DNA of 64,000 nt from Herbaspirillum frisingense GSF30 (GTDB lineage Bacteria > Pseudomonadota > Gammaproteobacteria > Burkholderiales > Burkholderiaceae_D), in contig NZ_AEEC02000015.1 of NCBI RefSeq assembly GCF_000300975.2, positions 56,885-120,884 on the forward strand. Reading direction: 5' to 3'. Positions 11,831-20,351 of this stretch are shown one piece after another (the stretch's first letter is position 1; every line of letters starts with the position of its first letter). Under the pieces are notes generated by a model. The model searched no databases. It saw only the letters and a list, made by a program, of their open reading frames with translations, and was not told the origin of the DNA. Made by a program: the position numbers and the translations under genes.

Positions 11831-12784
11831 TTACAGCGCCGGCGGCGTTTCCTTGATGCGCAGACGCAGGATGCGTTCAAAATGGGTGGGGTCATGCGGC
11901 GTGAGCATCTCTGCTTCACGCGGCAGGTAGAAGTCATACAGGCGCGAGAGCCAGAAGCGCAGGGCCGCCGCGCGCAGCATCGGTTGCCAGGCCACGCCTT
12001 CGGCCGGCGAGAACGGACGCACGGCGCGGTAGGCGGTCAGCATGGCCTCGGCACGGGCCAGGTTCAGCGCACCCGTATCGAGGTCTACGCACCAGTCGTT
12101 GACGGTCACGGCCAGGTCGAACAGCCAGGTGTCGCAACCGGCGAAATAGAAATCGAAGATGCCCGACAGGCGCTCACCCACGAACATCGCATTGTTGCGG
12201 AACAGGTCGGCATGCACCGGGCCCCGCTGCAGGGCGCGGTAATCGGCGGTGGCGGCGAAGTCCTTCTGGTACTGCACTTCATCGGCCAGCAGGCTGGCCA
12301 GTTCGGGCGGCAGGAAAGGCAGCACCGAGGGCGTGGTTTCCAGCCACCAGGCCAGGCCGCGCAGGTTGGGCTGGAGGATCTTGAAGTCCTTGCCGGCCAG
12401 GTGCATGCGCGCCAGCATGTCGCCCAGCGCGGCGCAGTGCACCGGTTGCGGATCGAGCTGGGACTCGCCCTCCAGCTTGCTGACGATGGCCGCCGGCTTG
12501 TCGTTGAGCAGGGTGACGATGGCGCCCTTGTCATTGGCCACCGGCGCCGGCACGGGAATACCCCGCTGCGCCAGGTGGCGCATCAGTTCCAGGTAGAAGG
12601 GCAATTGTTCGATATGCAGCTTTTCGAACAGGGTCAGGACGTATTCGCCGCTGTCGGTGCCGATGAAGAAGTTGCTGTTCTCGATGCCCGAGGAAATGCC
12701 CTTGATCGAGCGTGCGCGACCGAGCGGAAATTGTTGGATCCAGTCCGAGAGCTGTTCCAGACTGACCGGTGTAAAGACTGCCAT
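11831..12784 (-). CDS. thrB: Homoserine kinase, ThrB type II (choline-kinase-like fold)
   Basis: A 317-residue protein matching the beta/gammaproteobacterial homoserine kinase of the aminoglycoside/choline-kinase fold rather than the GHMP type. It starts [19 protein letters not shown]. It carries the substrate loop [14 protein letters not shown] and the catalytic loop [15 protein letters not shown], and the metal-binding stretch GIFDFYFAG follows. It phosphorylates L-homoserine in threonine biosynthesis. It lies between the DUF2782-type and BPSS1780-type genes on the same strand. Confidence 0.92.
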   Translation of the reverse strand: MAVFTPVSLEQLSDWIQQFPLGRARSIKGISSGIENSNFFIGTDSGEYVLTLFEKLHIEQLPFYLELMRHLAQRGIPVPAPVANDKGAIVTLLNDKPAAIVSKLEGESQLDPQPVHCAALGDMLARMHLAGKDFKILQPNLRGLAWWLETTPSVLPFLPPELASLLADEVQYQKDFAATADYRALQRGPVHADLFRNNAMFVGERLSGIFDFYFAGCDTWLFDLAVTVNDWCVDLDTGALNLARAEAMLTAYRAVRPFSPAEGVAWQPMLRAAALRFWLSRLYDFYLPREAEMLTPHDPTHFERILRLRIKETPPAL

Positions 12785-12899
12785 GGCGAAATTGAGAATG
12801 TGAAGCTTGCTGAAATACCGGGATCCCGAACTACGCCTGCCGGCACCGCCGGGACTGGCGTGACAGCGGCGGCATAGGGCCGCATCGGCTGTCCCTGGG

Positions 12900-12920
12900 C
12901 CGGTCGCGGCGGGCGACCGG
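12900..12920. other. Hairpin between thrB and the DUF2782-type gene
   Basis: CCGGTCGC (12900-12907) and GCGACCGG (12913-12920) form a perfect 8-base-pair stem with loop GGCGG. It sits 50 bases after the stop of the DUF2782-type gene (minus strand). No T-run follows, so it may only slow or partly stop transcription into thrB. Confidence 0.3.
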
Positions 12921-12970
12921 GGTGATGTTGGCCAACCCGGCAGGGTCAGCCGTCCATCGTGGCGAAGCGA

Positions 12971-13408
12971 TTACTTCTTGGTGGTGCTGTCGGTATCGCC
13001 TTCCTGCGGCTTCTTGACGCCCCAGTCGAACTCGCCGACCTTCCATTGTGCCGAGCTCGGCGGCGGGCTCTGGGCATCGCCCGGGGTGGAGCCGCCCAGT
13101 TGCGGGTTGGGGCGCACGTAATAGGTGCTGGGGCCGGACTTGACTTCGATTTCCTTGGTCTGGCCGTGGTCGCGGCGTTCCTTGATGCTATTGCCCTGGG
13201 TGCGGCTGTCTTCACCGGGCTTGCGGATGGTGACGGCGGGCGGTTCGCCTTCTTCCAGCTTTTCCAGTTCGGGTGGCGGCGGCGCCGGCTGGGCGGCCAG
13301 GCCGGCAGGGGCCGGTTGGGCGAAAGCCAGCGGAGCAGCCAGGCTGGCCGATGCGCACAGCAGGGCGGCGGCCAGGGACTGTTGGAACCAGACGTTGGAT
13401 GGTTTCAT
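12971..13408 (-). CDS. DUF2782-type secreted protein
   Basis: A 145-residue small exported protein. The ATG at 13408 gives MKPSNVWFQQ followed by a hydrophobic core (SLAAALLCASASLAAPLAFA), a clear signal peptide. An in-frame ATG at 13456 would add 16 residues before it. The mature protein has a proline-rich linker and then TIRKPGEDSRTQGNSIKERR...STYYVRPN, which resembles the DUF2782 family found near thrB/polA in many betaproteobacteria. The function is unknown. The C-terminus is hydrophilic (EGDTDSTTKK). Confidence 0.75.
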   Translation of the reverse strand: MKPSNVWFQQSLAAALLCASASLAAPLAFAQPAPAGLAAQPAPPPPELEKLEEGEPPAVTIRKPGEDSRTQGNSIKERRDHGQTKEIEVKSGPSTYYVRPNPQLGGSTPGDAQSPPPSSAQWKVGEFDWGVKKPQEGDTDSTTKK

Positions 13409-13567
13409 GATATCGACAGGAAAAATGCAGGAAAAAGATGGTGTTGTTTTCTTCATTGTAGCAAACCATCGTGGTGCGGCCCCTGCGTTTCTTCACGGGA
13501 ATGATCGGGAAGACAACATCCGGCCGCCTTTCTGCCATCTGGCGGCGACTTGCGGGCGACCCAGGCC

Positions 13568-14260
13568 CTAGTCCAGCAATGGCAACCTGCTATGGATCCA
13601 GTCGCCCAGGGTGGGCGGCATGGCGACCAGCCGGGTGAAATCGTCTTCGTCGCTGGCATCGAAGTAGCTGAGGTGGTCGGAGGAATATTCCAGCAGGGTC
13701 GGGAAGTCACGCCCCCATTGCACGGTGAAGTGCCGCAGCGCCCGCAGTTCGCCCCGTTCCCCATAGATACGCAGCCGGATGCGGTCCTGTCGGGTTTGCT
13801 CGGCCGGCCCGGCACCACACAGTTCGACCCGCAGCTGCTGGCCGCGATACTGACGCCAGCCACCGTTGAGCTTCTGGCTGTAGATGCCGCAGTCGCGATA
13901 GTGCGGTGTGAACGCGGTGGTCACCGTGGCTGCCAGCCCGTAGGCCATGGCCAGCAGATAGAGCAGGGTCACGGCGTGATAGCCGGGTTTGAGCGCGGGC
14001 TTGGCCGGAGCGACCACGCGCGTCAGCGCGCGATAGAACAGGCCCAGCGCACAGACCAGCACCACGCCCAGGGTCCAGTAGAGCGGCGTGGTGTCGGAGG
14101 GCGCATTCTGGTCCCACGGCAGCACGCCCAGCTGCTGGCCCATCGCCGGTGAAATGATCACCGGCATGCTGACCAGCGCGGCGATGAGCATGCCTGCCAG
14201 CGCCAGCGTGTAGAGCGTCCCGATGAAGAGTTGGATAACGTAGGCTTTGGTGACCGGCAT
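13568..14260 (-). CDS. 230-residue membrane protein, paralogue of the 14596-15288 product (possible immunity protein)
   Basis: Three hydrophobic segments lie in the first about 120 residues, and a C-terminal soluble domain follows. The C-terminal part matches the neighbouring protein at 14596-15288 almost position by position: C-x-Y-S-x-KLNGG, R-x-ELCG-x-GP, D-x-IRLRI, LEYS-x2-H, YFD-x2-D, MPP, DW and a terminal PLLD. Both proteins have exactly 230 residues. The ATG at 14260 is chosen over a TTG at 14278 because MPVTKAYV aligns with MPTARTYV of the paralogue. No ribosome site is obvious. I know no function; immunity or partner to the DUF6402-like protein is inference from the arrangement. Confidence 0.75.
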   Translation of the reverse strand: MPVTKAYVIQLFIGTLYTLALAGMLIAALVSMPVIISPAMGQQLGVLPWDQNAPSDTTPLYWTLGVVLVCALGLFYRALTRVVAPAKPALKPGYHAVTLLYLLAMAYGLAATVTTAFTPHYRDCGIYSQKLNGGWRQYRGQQLRVELCGAGPAEQTRQDRIRLRIYGERGELRALRHFTVQWGRDFPTLLEYSSDHLSYFDASDEDDFTRLVAMPPTLGDWIHSRLPLLD

Positions 14261-14595
14261 GACGACGATGGCGTGCAATCAGTTCATTTGCGTGCCGTGC
14301 ATCATGAAGTTGTCGACTTGTTTTTCAAATCGTACGAAGGTGATGAAAAGTGAACGTTTCTACACTTATCGGTGTAAAGATGGCGGGCGGAGGGGGAGAA
14401 ATGAAGAGGCCGGGCGGCATTGCTGCGGCAGAGTTGGCAAGGGCTTTGCAGGAAAACCGGAGAATCACTCGGTCGAGCAAGGGAATTCGGGCTTTGGGTG
14501 GGATGATGAAAGACTGTTCATAGTCGTCCTGGCGTCGATGTCAAACTGGATGATCCGATTATTCTCATACTGCAATCGGTGTGGATGTGTTGGCC
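14261..14595. other. 335-base gap between the two paralogous membrane-protein genes
   Basis: Visibly AT-richer than the flanking housekeeping genes. I see no convincing gene. An open stretch on the plus strand (14247-14699) lacks a ribosome site and overlaps the paralogue on the other strand. The gap probably contains the promoter of the 13568-14260 gene, but no clear -35/-10 pair stands out. It may also hold decayed remains of a further cassette copy. Confidence 0.4.
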
Positions 14596-15288
14596 TTAAT
14601 CCAGCAAGGGAATCCTCGATCGCAACCAGTCGAGCGAAGACGGTGGCATGGACATCGTCTGCATTTGATCATTCTGGTCAGCATGGTCGAAATAGATGAT
14701 GTGCTGGTCGGAGTATTCCAATTTTCGTTCTGCATTGACGTCCCAATCCAATCTGAAGTAGCGGGTGGCCTGTACCGCATCCTCATCATCAAAGATTCGC
14801 AGCCTTATGTGATCATTGGCCCCCGTTTCATCGGGACCTGAACCGCATAGCTCAATACGATATGTTTGGTCGTCGAACTTTCTCAGACCGCCATTAAGCT
14901 TCTCGCTATAACCGGCGCAGTTCTTGTAACTTGGTCCGGATAGATTGATGATGGGAATGCTCAGTACGTAGCAAAGCAGAATGAGAAATGTAATGGTGAT
15001 CCGGCGATACCTCTTTCTCGTCGATGGAGAAAATTCCTTGCCAAATTTCTCCATCCGCCAAAAGAAGAAAATCACCGCAACCATCAAGATTGGCAAGAAC
15101 GTTCCTCGTATCAGTTCTGTTTGAGCATCCGGATCGATTCTCCACAAATAGACTCCGAGTGACGAGGTCATCCAGGCGGGCAAGGCGATGGCGAGGGTAA
15201 TCATCAGGGCCGGCGTGGCGATCAGGAATGCCGAGGTGAGTGCGGTTCCGAGAAGAAGTTTCGTTACATAGGTTCTGGCGGTCGGCAT
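14596..15288 (-). CDS. 230-residue membrane protein (possible immunity protein coupled to the DUF6402-like gene)
   Basis: The N-terminal half has about three hydrophobic segments (around residues 12-40, 60-76 and 92-112), and a soluble C-terminal half follows. It shares a conserved pattern with the product of 13568-14260 (NCAGYSEKLNGGLRKF, RIELCGSGP, LEYSDQHIIYFD, SRIPLLD). The two cysteines at C-x-Y-S and ELCG are kept in both, so a disulfide in an extracytoplasmic domain is possible. Its start lies 25 bases inside the end of the upstream DUF6402-like gene, so the two are translationally coupled. Base composition is lower in GC than in surrounding genes, a sign of transfer. The function is unrecognised. 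Confidence 0.8.
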   Translation of the reverse strand: MPTARTYVTKLLLGTALTSAFLIATPALMITLAIALPAWMTSSLGVYLWRIDPDAQTELIRGTFLPILMVAVIFFFWRMEKFGKEFSPSTRKRYRRITITFLILLCYVLSIPIINLSGPSYKNCAGYSEKLNGGLRKFDDQTYRIELCGSGPDETGANDHIRLRIFDDEDAVQATRYFRLDWDVNAERKLEYSDQHIIYFDHADQNDQMQTMSMPPSSLDWLRSRIPLLD

Positions 15289-16604
15289 ATGGGCTGCAAC
15301 TGGAGTCGGATAGGTTTGTCGAGTTTGACGAGTTTGGGTCTGCTGTAGATCATGAAATCTCCACCCCTGTCATGTTTTTCTCTCCAGGCGTTGAAATTCT
15401 TGTTGTAGATCGGAAAGTAGATGTCCTGCTCCCTGTTCTTTTGGAACAGACCTTTGCGTATATCAACAAGAAATTCCAGACCTTCGTCGGTGAAATAGAG
15501 TGAGTGAAGCTTGGATCGATCTTCTGAATAATTCCCGAAATGGGTTCGTACATTGATACTCTTCTGACCAATTATTTTGTAGCTGCCGTCAACGGCCTGA
15601 CTCAGTACGCTTTTTGGCGTGATGATGATGCCGGTCTTGTTCCAATGACCCAGATATTGGGATTTGACGCCATCTGGATCATCGTTAAATGAATAGCTAT
15701 CTTTGATGTACACGAAGACATGAGTCACCTCGACTTTTGGATTGATGCAAAATGTCTTCGTTTTCTTAAAATCGTCATAGAGAAAATATTTGTCACCTCT
15801 GACACTGGCTTTGGCGATGGCGGCATACAGATTGAACCTTGCCAAAGAGCCGGTCAGGTCGGTTAGGGAAAAATTGCTTTGCATGGTGTCCTGATTGAAT
15901 ACGGACGCCCTCTGAAATTGCCAGTCGATGTGGAATTGACGTAGATCCTTCAAAAAATCGCCTGTATCCAGATCCAAGGCCTTGGTATGGATGAACATGG
16001 TGGAGAGATGATGTGAAAGGATGCGTTCCAGCTTTCCCAGGCCATTCCGATTGTAGATACCCCGTTCGATGAGATCTTTGTAGATATCCCGTACTTTCCC
16101 GAAACGCAGTACCCAATCGAGGGTGACACTTGTACTTTCATAGGGCTGTACGGAATTTGGGTCATTGTCATAGATATGCTTTTGCGCGTTAAACCACGTC
16201 CGCGCTAACTTGGCCGATACCGGCCACCCCATCTTCTCCATCGCGTCAGGGATGTCCTGCAGGTCGAACACCGGTGGATCTTTGCACTCCTCCAGTACCA
16301 GTTCATCAGCTTGCATCGGCGGTTTGCTGTTACGTTCCGTTTTTGCTGCTTCCGTTTCCGCGTGCTTTTGCAGACGTTCCTCCTCCTTCTGGGCATTGAT
16401 TGCTTGCCTGCTCAGTTTGACTTTCGGTGGTGTGGGTTGTGGCGGAGGTGGTGTGACGCCCGGTGCTGGACGCTCCAGCGATACGCCGGTCTGGGTGGAC
16501 AACGGAACGCAGCCGCGCGAGCCAGCATAGGCTTGCCAGCGAATCGGCCTAAATGGAATCAGGGATGACTCCATTCGGTAATACGGAATCTTGCGCGTTG
16601 CCAT
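15264..16604 (-). CDS. DUF6402-like protein, possible effector/toxin of an acquired cassette
   Basis: A 446-residue protein without signal peptide or membrane segments. It opens with a variable N-terminus and a proline run (TPPPPQPTPPKVKL). A charged, probably coiled-coil stretch follows (residues about 95-125), then a large soluble domain. The C-terminal part (HVFVYIKDSYSFND, SQYLGHWNKTGI, GGDFMIYSRPK) resembles my memory of DUF6402 proteins, which are often found in variable islands. This match needs a profile search. The ATG at 16604 is chosen because AAGAGAA precedes it; a longer open frame reaches 16748. GC is low: a 60-base sample at 15421-15480 has 25 G+C (42%). The coupled membrane protein downstream suggests an effector/immunity pair (inference). 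Confidence 0.7.
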   Translation of the reverse strand: MATRKIPYYRMESSLIPFRPIRWQAYAGSRGCVPLSTQTGVSLERPAPGVTPPPPQPTPPKVKLSRQAINAQKEEERLQKHAETEAAKTERNSKPPMQADELVLEECKDPPVFDLQDIPDAMEKMGWPVSAKLARTWFNAQKHIYDNDPNSVQPYESTSVTLDWVLRFGKVRDIYKDLIERGIYNRNGLGKLERILSHHLSTMFIHTKALDLDTGDFLKDLRQFHIDWQFQRASVFNQDTMQSNFSLTDLTGSLARFNLYAAIAKASVRGDKYFLYDDFKKTKTFCINPKVEVTHVFVYIKDSYSFNDDPDGVKSQYLGHWNKTGIIITPKSVLSQAVDGSYKIIGQKSINVRTHFGNYSEDRSKLHSLYFTDEGLEFLVDIRKGLFQKNREQDIYFPIYNKNFNAWREKHDRGGDFMIYSRPKLVKLDKPIRLQLQPICRPPEPM

Positions 16605-16680
16605 GGCGATTCTCTTGTCAAAAAAGAATCCGCTACGGTACTTATTGACGTTTCCTTTGGTCAATATTTGGAGTGGGCCA

Positions 16681-16704
16681 GTCTTCAAAGTGAAGACGAT
16701 CTTC
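16681..16704. promoter_or_regulatory. Two overlapping palindromes upstream of the DUF6402-like cassette
   Basis: GTCTTC-AAAGT-GAAGAC (16681-16697) is a perfect inverted repeat. It overlaps a second one, GAAGA-CGA-TCTTC (16692-16704). Both lie in the 225-base region between the LOG-gene terminator and the cassette start at 16604, where the cassette promoter must be. They could be operators. No regulator can be assigned. Confidence 0.35.
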
Positions 16705-16772
16705 GAAAATTTTTTGTGAGAAGCAGCCCTGTTGTCGCCTCGTGGCAAAATGCACGCCTTGAAAAGCAGAAC

Positions 16773-16801
16773 GGGCGGGACATGGTGATCATGTCCCGCC
16801 C
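16773..16801 (-). terminator. Terminator of the LOG-family gene
   Basis: A perfect 12-base-pair stem (GGGCGGGACATG/CATGTCCCGCCC) with a 5-base loop lies 29 bases after the LOG-gene stop. On the minus strand it is followed by GTTCTGCTTTTC, a moderately T-rich tail. It separates the LOG gene from the downstream DUF6402-like cassette, which therefore needs its own promoter. Confidence 0.65.
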
Positions 16802-16829
16802 GCGCTTCCAGACCGCTTAAATGACCGGC

Positions 16830-17576
16830 CTACAGATACATCCCGCTCTGCCGCTCCGCCTCCTGCTGCGTTTCGGCCGGCTTGGATTTCTCGGCGTGGA
16901 ATTTCTGGATTGCCGCCAGGACCTCGGCCGGCTCGTCGATCACCTGCAGCAGGTTGACGTCCTTGGGCGAGATCATGCCGTCGTCCACCAGGCGGGTCTT
17001 GATCCAGTCCACCAGCCCGGCCCAGAACTCGCTGCCCACCAGGATCACCGGCATCATGCGTGACTTGCCGGTCTGCATCAGGGTCAGTGCTTCGGTGAGT
17101 TCGTCGAGCGTGCCGAAGCCGCCCGGCAGGACCACGTAGGCGTCGGCATATTTGACGAAGGCGACCTTGCGCGCGAAGAAATGACGGAAGGACAGCGAAA
17201 TGTCCTGCCAGGCATTGCCGTGCTGTTCGTGCGGCAGTTCGATGTTCAGGCCCACCGAGGGCGAGGCGCCTTCGTAGGCGCCCTTGTTGGCGGCCTCCAT
17301 GATGCCGGGACCACCGCCGGAAATGACGGCATAGCCGGCATCCGAGATCAGGCGGGCGATCTCCACACACAGTTGATAATGGGGATTGTCGGGGCGGATA
17401 CGGGCAGAACCGAAGATGGAAACGGCAGGACGCAGCTCGGAGAGACGTTCGGTCGATTCAATGAATTCTGCCATAATCGTGAGTACATGCCACGACTCGC
17501 GCGCCTTCTTGGCCGTCGCGCGTTCGATGTCTCCCACTTCCCGCAGGCGCGGGACATTCTTTCCTCTCTGTTCCAT
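16830..17576 (-). CDS. LOG-family protein (TIGR00730-type; nucleoside 5'-monophosphate phosphoribohydrolase fold)
   Basis: A 248-residue Rossmann-fold protein with both LOG signatures: GGGPGIMEAANKGA and PGGFGTLDE. Family members hydrolyse N6-modified or plain nucleoside monophosphates, releasing the base (cytokinin activation in plants and some bacteria). The real substrate here is unknown. The conserved stretch before the fold (ESWHVLTIMAEFIESTERLSELRPAV) shows that translation starts well upstream, supporting the ATG at 17576. That codon directly abuts the polA ATG at 17577 within CATATG. AAGG lies 10 bases before the start. In a plant-associated genus a cytokinin-type role is imaginable but unproven. 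Confidence 0.88.
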   Translation of the reverse strand: MEQRGKNVPRLREVGDIERATAKKARESWHVLTIMAEFIESTERLSELRPAVSIFGSARIRPDNPHYQLCVEIARLISDAGYAVISGGGPGIMEAANKGAYEGASPSVGLNIELPHEQHGNAWQDISLSFRHFFARKVAFVKYADAYVVLPGGFGTLDELTEALTLMQTGKSRMMPVILVGSEFWAGLVDWIKTRLVDDGMISPKDVNLLQVIDEPAEVLAAIQKFHAEKSKPAETQQEAERQSGMYL

Positions 17577-20339
17577 ATGCAAAAAACCTTGTTGTTAGTT
17601 GATGGTTCCAGTTACCTCTATCGCGCATTCCATGCACTGCCCGATATGCGTAACGCGGAAGGCGCGCCCACCGGTGCGCTGTACGGCATCATCAATATGC
17701 TGCGCCGACTGCGCAACGATTATCCCGCAAGTTACGTTGCCTGTGTGTTCGATGCCAAGGGCAAGACCTTCCGTGATGATCTGTATCCCGACTACAAGGC
17801 TACCCGCAAGTCGATGCCGGAAGACCTGGCATTGCAGATCGAACCCATCCACGCTGCGGTGCGCGCGCTGGGCTGGCCCATCCTGATGGTCGAGGGCATC
17901 GAGGCCGATGACGTCATCGGTACGCTGTCGGTGCAGGCCACCGCCGCCGGGCTGGATACGATCATTTCCACCGGTGACAAGGACATGGCCCAGCTGGTCG
18001 ATGAACACGTTACCTTGGTCAACACGATGAGCAATGAAGTTCTCGACATTGCCGGCGTGACTGCAAAATTCGGCGTGCCGCCCAACCGTATCGTCGATTA
18101 CCTCAGCCTCATCGGCGACACCGTGGACAACGTTCCCGGGGTGGAAAAGTGCGGTCCCAAGACTGCCGTGAAATGGCTGACCTCCTACGATTCGCTGGAC
18201 GGGGTGATGGCCAATGCCGACAAGATCAGCGGCGTGGTCGGCGAGAACCTGCGCCGCGCACTGGACTGGCTGCCGCAGGGTCGCGTGCTGGTGACGGTCA
18301 AGACCGATTGCGACCTGTCGGCGCACATGAAGTCCATCCTCGAATCGCTGACCATGCAGCCGCAGGACAAGGAAGTCCTGAAGGACCTCTTCACCCGCTA
18401 CAACTTCCGCACCTGGCTGCGTGAACTGGCCGATGGCGGCGATGCCGCCGTGGGCAAGTCGCCGGTGGTGGGCGCCGTGGCTGCGGCCGCGCTGGAAGTG
18501 CCGGCCCAGGGCGGCTTGTTCGCACCCGCCACGCCGGTGGAGTACGAGACCGTGCTCACCGATGCGCAGCTGGACCAATGGATCGCCGCCATCAATGCGG
18601 CCGAACTGACCGCCGTCGATACCGAAACCACCTCGCTGGAAGCGATGCAGGCCGAGCTGGTCGGCATCTCGCTGTGCTGGGAGCCGGGCCGCGCCGCCTA
18701 TATCCCGGTGGGCCACAATTACCAGGATGCGCCGCCGCAATTGTCGCGCGAGCACGTGCTGGAAAAACTCAAGCCCTGGCTGGAGGACGCCAGCAAGCCC
18801 AAGCTGGGCCAGCACCTGAAATATGACAGCCACATCTTCGCCAACTATGGCATTCGCCTGGCAGGGGTGAAGCACGACACGCTGCTGGAATCCTATGTCT
18901 TCGAGTCGCATCGCCCGCACGACATGGACAGCCTGGCGGCGCGTCACCTGGAGCGCAAGACCATCACCTACGCCGAGGTGTGCGGCAAGGGCGCGTCCCA
19001 GATCGGCTTCAACGAAGTGGACATCGAACGCGCCACCGAATACGCGGCCGAGGATGCCGAGGTCACGCTGGCCTTGCACCGCGCCATGTGGCCGCAGATC
19101 GAGCACGACGACAAGCTGCGCTTCATCTACGAAAAGATCGAGGTTCCGACTTCGGTGGTGCTGCAGAAGATCGAGCGTAACGGTGTGCTCATCGACAGTG
19201 AACGCCTGGGCCAGCAATCGCAAGACCTCGGGCGCCGCATGCTGGAGATCGAGCAGCAGGCCTATGACCTGGCTGGCCAGCCCTTCAACCTGAATTCACC
19301 CAAGCAACTGGGCGAGATCCTGTTCGGCAAGCTGGAGTTGCCGGTGGTGAAGAAGACCGCTTCCGGCGCGCCCTCCACCGACGAAGAAGTGCTGCAGAAG
19401 CTGGCCGAGGACTATCCGCTGCCCAAGGTGTTGCTGGACTATCGCGGCCTGTCCAAGCTCAAGTCCACCTACACCGACAAGCTGCCCAAGATGATCAATC
19501 CGGTCACCGGGCGCGTGCATACCAACTATGCGCAAGCCGTGGCGGTCACCGGTCGCCTGGCCTCCAACGAGCCCAACCTGCAGAACATCCCGATCCGCAC
19601 TGCCGAAGGTCGTCGCATCCGCGAAGCCTTCGTCGCGCCCGAAGGCAGCGTGATCGTCTCTGCCGACTATTCGCAGATCGAGTTGCGCATCATGGCGCAT
19701 ATCTCGGAAGACGAAAACATGCTGAAGGCGTTCGCCAACAACGAAGACATCCACAAGGCGACCGCCGCCGAAATCTTCGGCATCGCGCCCGAGCAGGTCG
19801 AGTCGGAGCAGCGCCGTTATGCCAAGGTGATCAACTTCGGCCTGATCTACGGCATGAGCGCCTTTGGTCTGGCCGGTAACCTGGGCATCGAACGTTCGGC
19901 GGCGCAGATGTACATCGACAAGTATTTCATGCGTTTTTCGGGCGTGAAGCGCTACATGGACGAAACCCGACTGCAGGCCAAGGCCCGCGGCTATGTGGAA
20001 ACCGTGTTCGGCCGTCGCCTGTGGCTGCCCGAGATCAATTCGCCCAACGGTCCGCGTCGCCAGGGGGCGGAACGGGCGGCAATCAACGCGCCCATGCAGG
20101 GCACTGCCGCCGACCTCATCAAGCTGGCCATGATCGCGGTGCAGGACTGGCTGGAAAAGACTGGCATGCAGACCCGCATGATCATGCAGGTGCACGATGA
20201 ACTGGTGTTGGAAGTTCCACAACAGGAATTGGCAGTGGTGCGTGAAAAGCTGCCCGAATTGATGAAAAATGTTGCGGAGCTGAAAGTTCCCTTGCTTGCC
20301 GAGGTAGGAATCGGTAAGAATTGGGACGAAGCACATTAA
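17577..20339 (+). CDS. polA: DNA polymerase I
   Basis: A 920-residue full-length Pol I. The N-terminal 5'-3' exonuclease domain begins TLLLVDGSSYLYRAFHALPD. The 3'-5' exonuclease domain shows DTETTSLEAMQAELVGIS with the metal-binding D and E. The polymerase domain has motif A (VSADYSQIELRIMAHIS), motif B (RRYAKVINFGLIYGMSAFG) and motif C (MQVHDELVLEV). It fills gaps in replication and repair and removes RNA primers. The ATG at 17577 is fixed by homology, yet the 20 bases before it are pyrimidine-rich with no Shine-Dalgarno sequence, and they are also coding sequence of the divergent LOG gene. Promoter and ribosome contacts must therefore lie inside that gene. Confidence 0.97.
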   Translation: MQKTLLLVDGSSYLYRAFHALPDMRNAEGAPTGALYGIINMLRRLRNDYPASYVACVFDAKGKTFRDDLYPDYKATRKSMPEDLALQIEPIHAAVRALGWPILMVEGIEADDVIGTLSVQATAAGLDTIISTGDKDMAQLVDEHVTLVNTMSNEVLDIAGVTAKFGVPPNRIVDYLSLIGDTVDNVPGVEKCGPKTAVKWLTSYDSLDGVMANADKISGVVGENLRRALDWLPQGRVLVTVKTDCDLSAHMKSILESLTMQPQDKEVLKDLFTRYNFRTWLRELADGGDAAVGKSPVVGAVAAAALEVPAQGGLFAPATPVEYETVLTDAQLDQWIAAINAAELTAVDTETTSLEAMQAELVGISLCWEPGRAAYIPVGHNYQDAPPQLSREHVLEKLKPWLEDASKPKLGQHLKYDSHIFANYGIRLAGVKHDTLLESYVFESHRPHDMDSLAARHLERKTITYAEVCGKGASQIGFNEVDIERATEYAAEDAEVTLALHRAMWPQIEHDDKLRFIYEKIEVPTSVVLQKIERNGVLIDSERLGQQSQDLGRRMLEIEQQAYDLAGQPFNLNSPKQLGEILFGKLELPVVKKTASGAPSTDEEVLQKLAEDYPLPKVLLDYRGLSKLKSTYTDKLPKMINPVTGRVHTNYAQAVAVTGRLASNEPNLQNIPIRTAEGRRIREAFVAPEGSVIVSADYSQIELRIMAHISEDENMLKAFANNEDIHKATAAEIFGIAPEQVESEQRRYAKVINFGLIYGMSAFGLAGNLGIERSAAQMYIDKYFMRFSGVKRYMDETRLQAKARGYVETVFGRRLWLPEINSPNGPRRQGAERAAINAPMQGTAADLIKLAMIAVQDWLEKTGMQTRMIMQVHDELVLEVPQQELAVVREKLPELMKNVAELKVPLLAEVGIGKNWDEAH

Positions 20340-20351
20340 TTCACATTAATT
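20332..20351. repeat. 10-base tandem duplication spanning the polA stop codon
   Basis: CACATTAATT occurs twice in direct tandem (20332-20341 and 20342-20351). The first copy contains the polA TAA at 20337-20339. It is likely a replication-slippage product with no evident effect, because the reading frame ends in the first copy. Confidence 0.6.

Noticed and set aside
14247..14699. 150-codon plus-strand open frame between the two membrane-protein genes
   Set aside because: No ribosome site, no hydrophobic or domain pattern, and it overlaps the 3' end of the paralogue on the other strand.
17595..19223. 542-codon open frame on the minus strand inside polA
   Set aside because: polA is full length with all motifs. 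The antisense frame has no family resemblance and no ribosome site.
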